Part shown: piece after piece, positions 6,900 to 14,740 of the stretch
Layout of the letters: every line of letters begins with the position of its first letter
How positions within the stretch are numbered: position 1 is the stretch's first letter
Assembly (NCBI GenBank): GCA_028288445.1
Contig: JAQBNT010000217.1
Span: forward strand, 1-53,006
Direction: 5' to 3'
DNA: 53,006 bases
DNA from: Hymenobacter sp.
Lineage (GTDB): Bacteria; Bacteroidota; Bacteroidia; Cytophagales; Hymenobacteraceae
Made by a program: the position numbers and the translations under genes
Notes under the pieces: generated by a model
What the model saw: the letters and a program-made list of their open reading frames with translations, nothing else
What the model was told of the DNA's origin: nothing
The model's database searches: none

Positions 6900-9446
6900 A
6901 TGAAACACATCGTCTCCTTTATTCCCCCGGCGCATTCGTTTGGGGCGTTGCCGGCCCAGCCGTGGTGGGTGCGCCGCCGCTGGCAGTTGGTGGGCCTGCT
7001 GCTGAGCATGTTGCTGATGATGGGCGTGCGGGCACAAGCCAACGTGATTATCACGGTAGGCACCAGTGGCAACTATACCACTATTGGTGCGGCGCTGGCG
7101 GCCGTGCCCTCGCCCCTGACGCAGCCCTACGAGCTGCGCCTGCTGGATGTCGCCTACTCCGAAGACGTGCTGCTGACCAAAACCGGCTCGGCCGAAAATC
7201 CGCTCATTATCGGGCCGGCGGCGGGCGTTAGCACTGTGCTCACGGGCACGCTCACCTTCGGGGCCGGTAGTGCTTTCACTAGCCTCAATGGCAACAACGG
7301 CACCATCTCCCGCGCCCTCACGCTGCGCCAGCCCAGCCTCACCGCCCCGGCCGTGGTGTTTGGCAACGATGCGTCTAATAACGAGGTGCGCGAGGCCATC
7401 GTGCTGGGCTCGAACACGCTGCTGACCAGCGGCGTGGTGGTAATCGGCGGCGGCTTGGCCAGCGGCAACGACAACAACACCATCATCCAGAGCTTCGTGG
7501 GCAACGCCGACCCGGCCCTGCTGCCCGCCAACCTGCTGTACGCGGCCACTGCGGGCGGCGGCACCAACGACAATTTCAGCCTGCTGAACAGCCAGCTCTT
7601 CAACTTCAGCCGCACCGGCATATTGGTAGGAGCCGGCAACGGCGACCAGTGGACCATCAGCGGCAACAGCTTCTACTATAATGCCACGGCCATCCCCATG
7701 ACTGCTCAGACGGCCATCGACTTCCGCCCCGGCTCCGGGGCCAACGGGGCACTGGTGAGCAGCAACTTCATCGGCGGTCGGGCGGCCGGGGCCGTCGGCG
7801 GCATCTGGGAAAACGCGGGCACCCAGAACTTCAAAGGCATTGTGATGAGCTGCGGCAACAGCACCACGCTCACCAACCAGGTGACCAGCAACACCGTGCG
7901 CCAGGTGAGCCTGACCGGCGTGAGCAGCGCCTCCCTCACCGCCATGGGCGTGGCGGCGGGCCGCGCCGAGCTCACCGGCAACACCGTCACGAACGTGACC
8001 AACACCGGCACCAGCGGCGTGAACAGCCTCGTGAGCCAGGCCACCACCATCCTGAACTCGTTCTCGGTGAGCAACGGCCAGCTCATGGTGGTGGAAAGCG
8101 GCCTGACCGTGGTGCTGGGCAACCTCACCAACGCGGGCGTGCTCAACCACACGGGCGGCGACATCCTCATCAACGGCAACTTCACCAACACCAGCACCGG
8201 CACCTTCGCCCAAACGCTGGGCGACCTAGAGGTGAAAGGCAACATGCTCAACACCGGCCAGTTCACCTGCTCCACGGGCAAGGTGAAGCTGACCGGGGCC
8301 GGCAACCAAACCGTGAGCGGCGGCTTCTACTTCAACCTGGAAGTGAACGGCGGCGGCGTGAAAACCTTCACCGACGACGCCGAGGTGTACAACGGCGTGC
8401 AGATGCTGAGCGGCATCCTGGCCACCGGCCCCTACCGCCTCAAGATTGACCCCCTGGCCAACCTCTCCGAAACCGACGCCAGCTACGTGCTGGGCCGCGT
8501 GGAAGTGCGCCGCACCCCCGCCGAGGGCGAGCTCGAAGACTTCGGCGGCGTGGGCCTGACCATGCTGCCGGCCGTGGGCTCCACGCTGCCGGGCGTCACG
8601 CAGGTCACGCGCATCACGGGCACCGCGCCGGTGGGCGTGGCCGGCCATCAGGGCATTCTGCGCTACTTCGACATCAGCGCGCCCACCATCACCGGCCTCG
8701 ACCTGGGCCTGACCATGAGCTATTTCGCCCACGAGCTGAACGGCATCACGCCGGCCAACCTGCGCTTCTACAAGTCCGACAACGGCGGCGTGACCTGGCA
8801 GCACAAGGGCATCAGCAGCGCCGGCAGCGGCTTTGCCACGCTCAATAGCGTGGGCGGCTTCTCGCGCTGGACGCTGGGCGACATCACCGCGCCGCTGCCG
8901 GTGGGCCTCACCGCCTTCCGGGCCGAGCGCCAGGGCACCGATGCCGTCCTCACCTGGGCCACCGCCACCGAGCAGAACAACCGCGGCTTCGGGCTCGAAG
9001 TCTCGCTCGATGGCCACAGCTTCAAGCAAATCGGCTTTGTGGCCGCCGAGAGCAGCAACAGCAGTGCCCCCCGTGCCTACCGCTTCGTGGATGCCGCCGA
9101 GGGCAAGAATGGCCCCCGCTACTACCGCCTCCGCCAGGACGACCGCGACGGCACCGCCCACTACTACGACCCCCAGCTGCTGCGCTTCGACGCGGCCCCG
9201 GCCACGCTGGCCGCCTACCCCACGCAGTTCGGCCCCGAGCTGACCGTGGCCCTCAGCCATCCCACCGCCACCACCGCCACCCTGCGCCTGCTCGATGCCA
9301 TGGGCCGCGCAGTGTGGCAGCAGGAGCAGGCCCTCACGCCCGGCGCGGCCCCCGTGCGGGTGCAGCCCACCTGCGCGGCCGGCCCCTACGTGCTCACGGC
9401 CACCGTGGGCGGGCAGGTGCTGCGCCAGCGCGTGGTGAAAGACTGA
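6900..9446 (+). CDS. Secreted beta-helix protein with type IX secretion C-terminal domain
   Basis: The 848-residue protein has an N-terminal hydrophobic export signal (about residues 28-46, after an unusually long leader with several Arg). It continues with a right-handed beta-helix-like region of repeated short motifs (LTGNTVTNVTNTGT, GNLTNAGVLNH, INGNFTNTST, KGNMLNTGQF). A fibronectin-like segment common before T9SS tails follows (PLPVGLTAFRAERQGTDAVL to about YYRLRQDD). The last 80 residues are a typical type A sorting domain: AYPTQFG, LRLLDAMGRAVWQQ, GPYVLTATVGGQVLRQRVVKD. It should be exported by Sec, then secreted across the outer membrane and anchored or released. The ligand is unknown; adhesin or polysaccharide-binding roles are plausible. 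The nearby tatC and the rest of the window contain no T9SS machinery genes. Confidence 0.85.
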   Translation: MKHIVSFIPPAHSFGALPAQPWWVRRRWQLVGLLLSMLLMMGVRAQANVIITVGTSGNYTTIGAALAAVPSPLTQPYELRLLDVAYSEDVLLTKTGSAENPLIIGPAAGVSTVLTGTLTFGAGSAFTSLNGNNGTISRALTLRQPSLTAPAVVFGNDASNNEVREAIVLGSNTLLTSGVVVIGGGLASGNDNNTIIQSFVGNADPALLPANLLYAATAGGGTNDNFSLLNSQLFNFSRTGILVGAGNGDQWTISGNSFYYNATAIPMTAQTAIDFRPGSGANGALVSSNFIGGRAAGAVGGIWENAGTQNFKGIVMSCGNSTTLTNQVTSNTVRQVSLTGVSSASLTAMGVAAGRAELTGNTVTNVTNTGTSGVNSLVSQATTILNSFSVSNGQLMVVESGLTVVLGNLTNAGVLNHTGGDILINGNFTNTSTGTFAQTLGDLEVKGNMLNTGQFTCSTGKVKLTGAGNQTVSGGFYFNLEVNGGGVKTFTDDAEVYNGVQMLSGILATGPYRLKIDPLANLSETDASYVLGRVEVRRTPAEGELEDFGGVGLTMLPAVGSTLPGVTQVTRITGTAPVGVAGHQGILRYFDISAPTITGLDLGLTMSYFAHELNGITPANLRFYKSDNGGVTWQHKGISSAGSGFATLNSVGGFSRWTLGDITAPLPVGLTAFRAERQGTDAVLTWATATEQNNRGFGLEVSLDGHSFKQIGFVAAESSNSSAPRAYRFVDAAEGKNGPRYYRLRQDDRDGTAHYYDPQLLRFDAAPATLAAYPTQFGPELTVALSHPTATTATLRLLDAMGRAVWQQEQALTPGAAPVRVQPTCAAGPYVLTATVGGQVLRQRVVKD

Positions 9447-9484
9447 GGCAAGGGCCGCGCCCCGCGCGTTTCCGCCTGTTTCCC

Positions 9485-9520
9485 GAAGCCCCGGCTGCGT
9501 CAGCGGCCGGGGCTTCTTGT
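9485..9520 (+). terminator. Intrinsic terminator after the T9SS protein
   Basis: Perfect 11-bp stem, GAAGCCCCGGC with GCCGGGGCTTC, 10-nt loop, then TTGTTGT. The GCCCCGGCTGC core recurs in the terminators near 43.6 and 43.7 kb. Confidence 0.8.
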
Positions 9521-9590
9521 TGTATCAGTGCGGGGCACACGTCGCCGACGTGTGCCAGCGGGGGCACCCTTAAAAGTCAGCTAGCTTTTT

Positions 9591-9665
9591 GTTACATCAT
9601 TTTGAAAAAATAATTCTTTGTAACAAGAGATGTTACAAAGAATTATTTTTTCAAAATGATGTAAC
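9591..9665. repeat. Perfect AT-rich 34-bp palindrome
   Basis: Arms 9591-9624 and 9632-9665 are exact reverse complements over 34 bp with a 7-nt loop (AAGAGAT). The arms begin GTTACATC and end TTTGTAAC, are AT-rich in GC-rich surroundings, and match no other repeat in the window. No T-run distinguishes it as a terminator. Confidence 0.95.
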
Positions 9666-9668
9666 ATT

Positions 9669-9709
9669 TGCCCGTGGAGTGCCCGTGGAGTGCCCGTGGA
9701 GTGCCCGGG
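9669..9709. repeat. 11-bp tandem repeat, about 3.5 copies
   Basis: TGCCCGTGGAG occurs three times in perfect tandem (9669-9701), followed by a partial copy TGCCCGGG. It begins 4 bp after the perfect palindrome. Confidence 0.95.
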
Positions 9710-9774
9710 CCAAATCCCCAATGCGCGGCCGGCGTTGGCTTGGCCCGTCCGGGTACGCCCCCGCGGGGACCCGG

Positions 9775-10062
9775 ATGCTTTCGCGCCTCACCGCCTACAC
9801 CGAGGCCCTGGAAGCCGCCGAGGATGCCGCCGTGAAGGCCCCGGCCGCCCTCGCCCTGCTGAAAAAATACGGCAAGGCCCGCACCGTCAAAACCGAAGCC
9901 CGCACCAGATTGCACACCATCGGCAAGCTCGGCCCCGCCGCCTTGGCCGTGGCCGAAGCCCTCCGGGACGTGGACACCGCCGTCCGCTACACCCACCGCC
10001 GCGCCCCGATGCAGGCCCGCCGCTACTTCTACTACGCCAGCCAGCCCAGCCCAGCCGCGTAA
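9775..10062 (+). CDS. Hypothetical Ala-rich small protein
   Basis: This 95-residue basic, Ala-rich frame has no signal peptide. It is probably helical (LTAYTEALEAAEDAAVKAPAALALLKKYG, shown here by its ends LTAYTEALE and LLKKYG) and has a C-terminus with YFYYASQPS. I recognise no family. The frame stays open upstream to 9589, but that part would translate the palindrome and the 11-bp tandem repeat, so I chose the Met at 9775. GC3 is as high as in neighbouring genes. It could be a real lineage-specific gene or a chance ORF. Confidence 0.4.
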   Translation: MLSRLTAYTEALEAAEDAAVKAPAALALLKKYGKARTVKTEARTRLHTIGKLGPAALAVAEALRDVDTAVRYTHRRAPMQARRYFYYASQPSPAA

Positions 10063-10110
10063 ATGCCAAAAAGCCCGCCACTGCTCCCAAAACCGCCCAA
10101 ATTGCGGAGT

Positions 10111-10263
10111 AGCCGCGTAGCGGCGGCCGGTTTGTAGCCCGCCCCTTGCCGTGAACGAACAGAGCCGCGTAGCGGTGACAGAATGCCGGTTGGTTCTGTC
10201 GCCGCTACGCGGCTTTGTGCTGTCGGTATCCCTTTACTACAAACCAGCCGCCGCGATGCGGCT
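10111..10263. repeat. Nested double inverted repeat (AGCCGCGTAGCGG)
   Basis: An outer pair of 27-nt arms (10111-10137 and 10237-10263, three mismatches) encloses an inner pair of 21-nt arms (10163-10183 and 10194-10214, one mismatch). All four arms carry the same AGCCGCGTAGCGG core or its complement, so this looks like two copies of one element arranged in a cruciform. The rest of the 10063-10394 gap holds an 18-bp palindrome at 10273-10290 and a terminator, and no gene. Confidence 0.85.
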
Positions 10264-10314
10264 CAACCAATGCCCGCCACCGGTGGCGGGTGCTTCTCAG
10301 CCCTGAAACAAGCA

Positions 10315-10350
10315 AAAGGCCGGCCCGCATCACACGGGTCGGCCTTTTTA
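10315..10350. terminator. Bidirectional intrinsic terminator
   Basis: AAAGGCCGGCCCG pairs with CGGGTCGGCCTTT (one G-T type mismatch), followed by TTTTTA on plus and a short T-run on minus. It sits between the convergent genes at 9775-10062 and 10395-11198. Confidence 0.75.
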
Positions 10351-10394
10351 TACTCATTGCGAGAAAGCGGTAGGGTGGGGGCAAGCCCCGCACC

Positions 10395-11198
10395 CTACTT
10401 CCCGTCCAGCACGCCCGCCGCCACTGCCCGGCGGGCCGAGGCGCGGTAGGGGCTGAGCGAATCGGCGGCCACGGCGCGAAGGGTGACCAGGGCGGGGGCC
10501 AGCTCCTGGGCCTGCCAGTAGGCCATGCCGAGGTGGTAGCGGGCGCGGCGGGCCAGCGCGCCGGAGCGGCCGGCGCTGTCGTCGCTCACGCGGCGCAGGT
10601 AGAGCTGCGCGGCGTTGCCCTGGCCCTGGCGCAGCAGCATCAGGCCGCGCAGGTAGAGCAGGGTATCGGCCCCCACGTTGGCGGAATTCACGCGGCCCAG
10701 CGAGTGCAGCGCGGCCGGGTAGTGGCCCGACTGGTACTGGTCGAGGGCTTCGGCCAGCAGGGGGCGGCTGTGCAGCAGGCCGGTGGTCACGGCGGGGCCG
10801 GGGTCGGGCTGGTAGTAAGCCTCCCAGTTGCGGGTGGGGCGGGCCAGGGTGGGGCGGGCCAGGTACCAGGCGGCCACGCCAGCCAGCAGCAGCAGCGCGG
10901 CCACGGTGCCCCACACCACCCAGCGGCGCTGGCGGCGCTGGGTCAGGCGCTGGGCGCGGGCCAGGGCGGTGCCGCGCTCGTTCATGCGGTCGTCGAGGGC
11001 TTGCAGGCGCTGGCGCAGGGTGTCGTGCCCGGCGGCCCAGCGCAGGTCGGCGGTCAGCTGCTCGTAGGCGGCGTGGGCGTCGGCCAGGGCCTCGTCCTGC
11101 TCCAGCCGCAGCTCGAAGGCATCCTGCTCGGCCGGGCTCATCTGGCCATCGGCGAAGCGTTCGAGCTCATCGAAATAAGGGCGGAGGTCTATGGGCAC
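10395..11198 (-). CDS. Probable membrane-anchored anti-sigma factor with TPR-like periplasmic domain
   Basis: The 267-residue protein has three parts. A cytosolic N-terminus of about 90 residues starts with the acidic pattern LERFADGQMSPAEQDAFE, common in anti-sigma proteins. One transmembrane helix follows (about 92-113, WVVWGTVAALLLLAGVAAWYL). The periplasmic C-terminal domain has two or three TPR-like helical pairs (ALDQYQSGHYPAALHSL, RARYHLGMAYWQAQELAPAL). It lies downstream of an ECF-type sigma factor gene on the same strand, which is the normal order for a sigma/anti-sigma pair. The name rests on context and architecture; there is no zinc-finger HxxxCxxC motif. A family A hairpin lies between the two genes. 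Confidence 0.6.
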   Translation of the reverse strand: MPIDLRPYFDELERFADGQMSPAEQDAFELRLEQDEALADAHAAYEQLTADLRWAAGHDTLRQRLQALDDRMNERGTALARAQRLTQRRQRRWVVWGTVAALLLLAGVAAWYLARPTLARPTRNWEAYYQPDPGPAVTTGLLHSRPLLAEALDQYQSGHYPAALHSLGRVNSANVGADTLLYLRGLMLLRQGQGNAAQLYLRRVSDDSAGRSGALARRARYHLGMAYWQAQELAPALVTLRAVAADSLSPYRASARRAVAAGVLDGK

Positions 11199-11245
11199 GG
11201 GGCGAAGGAGAGGGAGAGTGGTGGGGAGACGTTCAGTAAAAGCAC

Positions 11246-11341
11246 GTCATGCAGAGCGCAGCGAAGCATCTTTACCGCAATAGTAATTCAATCAAAAGGA
11301 TTAGTGGCGCGGTAAAGATGCTTCGCTGCGCTCTGCATGAC
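11246..11341. repeat. Family A inverted repeat, copy 3 (perfect 33-bp arms)
   Basis: Arms 11246-11278 and 11309-11341 are exact reverse complements with a 30-nt loop. It lies between the sigma factor gene and its probable anti-sigma gene, so a shared transcript would have to pass through it. Confidence 0.95.
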
Positions 11342-11366
11342 AGATGTTTTCTGTTCATCCTCCTCA

Positions 11367-11888
11367 TCACGCTACCTCGCCGGTTATCGGCTCATAGCCG
11401 CCGCGCACCAGGTCATACAGCTTGCGCAGGCAGGTGCTTTTCTGGCGGCGGGCCACGGTGGCGTTGGGGAAGCCCATTTTGCCGCCCATCTTCTCAAAGT
11501 GGTAGCCCCGGAAGTAGAAGTAGGTGAGCACCTGCTGGCAGTCGGTGCTGAGCTGGTTGAACTGGGCCAGCAGGCGCTGGCGGCGGCTGGCCTCGGCGGC
11601 GGGCAGGGGCTGGTGGGCGGGCACCTGGGCCGCAATGCGCTCCTGGGCCATGCCGTAGAGGTAGGCGCGCAGGTCGGCGGGCATGCGGGTGATGCGGCCG
11701 TCGGCTACGTGGTCGTAGAAATCGAGCAGCGTGTCCTGGAGCAGGCCGTGGGCCTGGTCGGCGGTTAGCTGGTGCTTGCGCTGCGCCCAGCGGGCAAACA
11801 GGTGCCGGCTGTGCTGGTAAAAGTCAATCAGGAATTTCTGATTGCCGATGCGCAGCTGGGTAAGGGTTTCGGCAAGGGGCGTGGGCAT
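11367..11888 (-). CDS. RNA polymerase sigma-70 family factor, ECF-like
   Basis: About 173 residues. The N-terminal part resembles region 2 (NQKFLIDFYQHSRHLFARW, then a Gln/Asp-rich helix LTADQAHGLLQDTLLDFYDHV). The C-terminal part is region 4 with a helix-turn-helix (LSTDCQQVLTYFYFRGYHFEK, then FPNATVARRQKSTCLRKL). Such factors direct RNA polymerase to a small regulon in response to a signal released by an anti-sigma factor. I chose the Met at 11888 rather than 11912 because the family begins close to region 2. The gene product downstream is its likely membrane partner. Confidence 0.82.
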   Translation of the reverse strand: MPTPLAETLTQLRIGNQKFLIDFYQHSRHLFARWAQRKHQLTADQAHGLLQDTLLDFYDHVADGRITRMPADLRAYLYGMAQERIAAQVPAHQPLPAAEASRRQRLLAQFNQLSTDCQQVLTYFYFRGYHFEKMGGKMGFPNATVARRQKSTCLRKLYDLVRGGYEPITGEVA

Positions 11889-11930
11889 AGCAGAAAGTAA
11901 AGGCCATAGCAAGTAACAACGGAAACGCTT

Positions 11931-12129
11931 ATCAATGAACAGTTATCAATGAACAGTTAGCAGTTGGGGGGGCGTGGGGCTTGGGGAATCGCGAGTAATG
12001 CCACCTACATAGCTGGATAAGTGCTTGAAGTGGCAGCGTTTCGTTTGGAGCAACAGTGCAGCCGTACTTTTTCCAGAAAACCCATTGGCAGGCAACTGTT
12101 CACTGATAACTGTTCACTGTACACTGATA
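11931..12129. repeat. Inverted repeat family I (AACTGTTCACTGATAACTG)
   Basis: The left stretch (11931-11967, ATCAATGAACAGTTATCAA) and the right stretch (12093-12129) are imperfect reverse complements; each is internally made of a roughly 15-bp tandem duplication. The element occupies the gap between the divergent sigma factor and glyA genes, separated by about 125 nt of loop. Confidence 0.75.
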
Positions 12130-12131
12130 GT

Positions 12132-12139
12132 TACCTTTA
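12132..12139 (+). promoter_or_regulatory. Near-consensus -7 element, glyA
   Basis: TACCTTTA differs from TAnnTTTG only in the last base and lies 5 nt before the ATG at 12145, the same geometry as at rsmI. Confidence 0.4.
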
Positions 12140-12144
12140 CGCCC

Positions 12145-13438
12145 ATGCAAACAGCCGCCCCCCGCCCGCCTCCTCGATACCGCCGTTTTCGACCCCATCG
12201 CGCAGGAGAAAACCCGCCAGACCCACGGCCTCGAACTCATTGCCTCCGAAAACTACGTGTCGGAACAGGTGATGGCCGCCCAGGGCTCCGTGCTCACCAA
12301 CAAGTACGCCGAGGGCCTGCCCGGCAAGCGCTACTACGGCGGCTGCGAAATCGTGGACCAGGTGGAGCAATTGGCCATCGACCGCATCAAGCAGCTCTTC
12401 GGCGTGGCGTGGGCCAACGTGCAGCCCCACTCCGGGGCCCAGGCCAACGCCGCCGTGATGCTGGCCTGCCTGAGCCCCGGCGACAAAATCCTCGGCTTCG
12501 ACCTCAGCCACGGCGGCCACCTCACCCACGGCTCGGCCGTGAACTTCTCGGGCAAGCTCTACCAGCCCAGCTTTTATGGCGTGGAGCGCGAAACCGGCCT
12601 TATCGACTGGAGCAAAATCAAGGATATTGCCCGCCGCGAGCGCCCCAAAATGATTATCTGCGGCGCCTCGGCCTACTCCCGCGATTGGAACTACGCCGCC
12701 CTGCGCGAAGCCGCCGACGAAGTAGGTGCCCTGCTGCTGGCCGACATCTCGCACCCCTCGGCCCTCATCGCCACGGGCCTGCTGAACTCGCCGTTCGAGC
12801 ATTGCCACATCGTGACCACGACGACCCACAAAACCCTGCGCGGCCCCCGCGGCGGCCTCATCATGCTGGGCAAGGACTTCGACAACCCCTTCGGCCTGAA
12901 AACCCCGAAAGGCGAAATCCGCCCCATGTCGGCCCTGCTCGACTCGGGCGTATTCCCCGGCACCCAGGGCGGGCCGTTGGAGCACGTCATCGCCGCCAAA
13001 GCCGTAGCCTTCGGCGAAGCGCTGACCGACGACTTCAGAACCTACACCCAGCAAGTGGCGCGCAATGCCCAGGCGCTGGCCAAAGGCTTCGTGGGCCTGG
13101 GCTACGACATCATCTCGGGCGGTACCGACAACCACCTCATGCTAATCGACCTGCGCTCAAAAGGCCTCAGCGGCAAGCTGGCCGAGAACACGCTGGTGAA
13201 GGCCGACATCACCATCAACAAAAACATGGTGCCGTTCGATGACAAGTCGCCGTTCGTGACCAGCGGCATCCGCATCGGCTCGGCCGCCGTAACTACCCGC
13301 GGCCTGGGCGAAACCGACATGCACCGCATCGTGGAGCTGATTGACGAAACCCTGATGAACCACGACAACGACACCCGCATCGGCCAGGTGCGCCAGCAGG
13401 TGAATTCCTGGTTGCAGGACTACCCGCTGTTTGCGTAG
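12145..13438 (+). CDS. glyA: Serine hydroxymethyltransferase, with an apparent +1 frameshift near the start
   Basis: SHMT interconverts serine and glycine, loading tetrahydrofolate with one-carbon units; it is a cytosolic PLP enzyme. From 12257 on, the frame is a complete SHMT ([28 protein letters not shown], the PLP lysine in [13 protein letters not shown]). That frame has no ATG, and its first possible start (GTG at 12257) would lack the N-terminal arm. The missing part is present: ATG at 12145 reads MQTAAP, and after removal of one C from the six-C run at 12158-12163 it continues as [16 protein letters not shown], then [16 protein letters not shown], giving 430 residues with the PLP lysine at position 229, as in E. 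coli GlyA. So the window shows a one-base frameshift, either a sequence error or a real lesion. Confidence 0.9.
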
Positions 13439-13458
13439 GTTTCTGCGTATAGGATGAA

Positions 13459-13572
13459 ATCGTCTGTCATCCTGAGCAGCGCGAAGGACCTTATCACCGC
13501 TGAACGGTTGGCCGCAATCCAGCTGCTGCGGGCGCGATAAGGTCCTTCGCTGCGCTCAGGATGACAGACGAT
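13459..13572. repeat. Family A inverted repeat, copy 4
   Basis: Arms of about 37 bp (13459-13495 and 13535-13572), complementary apart from a short scrambled patch (GAGCAGCGCG on the left against GAGCGCAGCG expected). It begins 20 bp after the glyA stop codon and ends 32 bp before tatC. Confidence 0.9.
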
Positions 13573-13604
13573 ATTTATTTCCCCTTAATTACCGATTTCC
13601 CTCC

Positions 13605-14480
13605 GTGCAACCTCAACAAACCAACCAACCGCTGGGCGAACAGCACGAAATGTCCTTCATCGACCACCTGGAGGCGTTGCGCTGGCACATCATCCGGGCG
13701 GCTATTTCGGTGGTGGTGTTTGCCACCGGCGCGTTTTTCGCCAAAGACTTCCTATTCCACACCCTGATTCTGGGTCCCTCGCGGCCCGATTTCTGGACCT
13801 ACCGCATGTTCTGCAAGTTCGGGCAGTGGGTGCACGCGCCCGATTTGTGCATCAACGACGTGGGCTTCGTGATTCAGAACCGTGAGATGAGCGGGCAGCT
13901 CACCATGCACATCAGCACCTCGTTCATCGTGGGCATCCTGCTGGCGTTCCCGTACTTGTTCTGGGAAATCTGGCGTTTCGTGAAGCCGGGTTTGTACCCG
14001 CACGAGCGGCAGAACTCGCAGGGGGCCGTGTTCTTCGTGTCGGTGCTGTTCATCATGGGGCTGCTGTTCGGCTACTACATCGCCGCGCCGCTCAGCATCA
14101 ACTTCCTGGCCGGCTACGTGGTCGATGCCAGCATCGAAAACCAGATTGACATGCAGAGCTACCTGAGCACGCTCACCACTATGAGCGTGTCGTGCGCCTT
14201 CGTGTTCGAGCTGCCCATGATTGTGTTCTTCCTGGCCAAGGCCGGCATTGTGTCGCCCGAAATCATGCAGACCTACCGCAAGCACGCCATTGTGGTTATC
14301 CTCATCATCGCGGCCGTCATTACCCCGCCCGATATCTCGGCCCAGATTATCGTTACCATCCCTATCCTGCTGCTCTACGAGCTCAGCATCCACATTGCCC
14401 GCGTAGTGCGCCGCGGCGATGCCGCCCGCCTCAATGCCAAGCTGGCCCGGCAGGCCGCGCGCGACGCGGCCCAGCAATAA
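13605..14480 (+). CDS. tatC: Sec-independent protein translocase TatC
   Basis: TatC is the receptor of the twin-arginine export system in the inner membrane. The 291-residue protein has the family opening (MSFIDHLEALRWHIIRA), six hydrophobic helices, the conserved FxxEIWRFVKPGLYPHER loop and a C-terminal ELSIHIAR segment. A roughly 40-residue insert after the first helix (PDFWTYRMFCKF to about NREMSG) is common in Bacteroidota. The start is uncertain: GTG at 13605 or ATG at 13650 just before SFIDHL. No tatA is adjacent. It shares direction with glyA but is separated from it by a hairpin repeat. Confidence 0.93.
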   Translation: MQPQQTNQPLGEQHEMSFIDHLEALRWHIIRAAISVVVFATGAFFAKDFLFHTLILGPSRPDFWTYRMFCKFGQWVHAPDLCINDVGFVIQNREMSGQLTMHISTSFIVGILLAFPYLFWEIWRFVKPGLYPHERQNSQGAVFFVSVLFIMGLLFGYYIAAPLSINFLAGYVVDASIENQIDMQSYLSTLTTMSVSCAFVFELPMIVFFLAKAGIVSPEIMQTYRKHAIVVILIIAAVITPPDISAQIIVTIPILLLYELSIHIARVVRRGDAARLNAKLARQAARDAAQQ

Positions 14481-14723
14481 GTCCGGCTGTTAGCCGGGCT
14501 GACGGGCTGAGCAGCCCGCCCAATACAGTTTGCAAGCGTGGGCTGCAAATTGTATCATCAGGCCGGGAATCCAGTTTTGGAGTTGTCCGATATCAGGATT
14601 AATCCGGTAAAAACAATTGTTATCCCGCATGTACGGCTTTTCTGCTGAATGTGGGGTTTCAAATTGGGAATCTGCGGTAATGCTGAAATAGCATTAAAGC
14701 GTGAAGGTTGGCTGCATAGTGCT

Positions 14724-14731
14724 TATCTTTG
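14724..14731 (+). promoter_or_regulatory. TAnnTTTG -7 element, histidine kinase
   Basis: TATCTTTG, 9 nt before the ATG at 14741. The upstream in-frame TTG at 14729 is part of this element, which argues against using it as the start. Confidence 0.55.
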
Positions 14732-14740
14732 ACTAGCACT

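Noticed and set aside
6864..8213. 449-residue antisense ORF within the T9SS protein gene
   Set aside because: High GC makes long antisense frames common. It is a His/Ala/Gly-rich shadow of a clear beta-helix gene.
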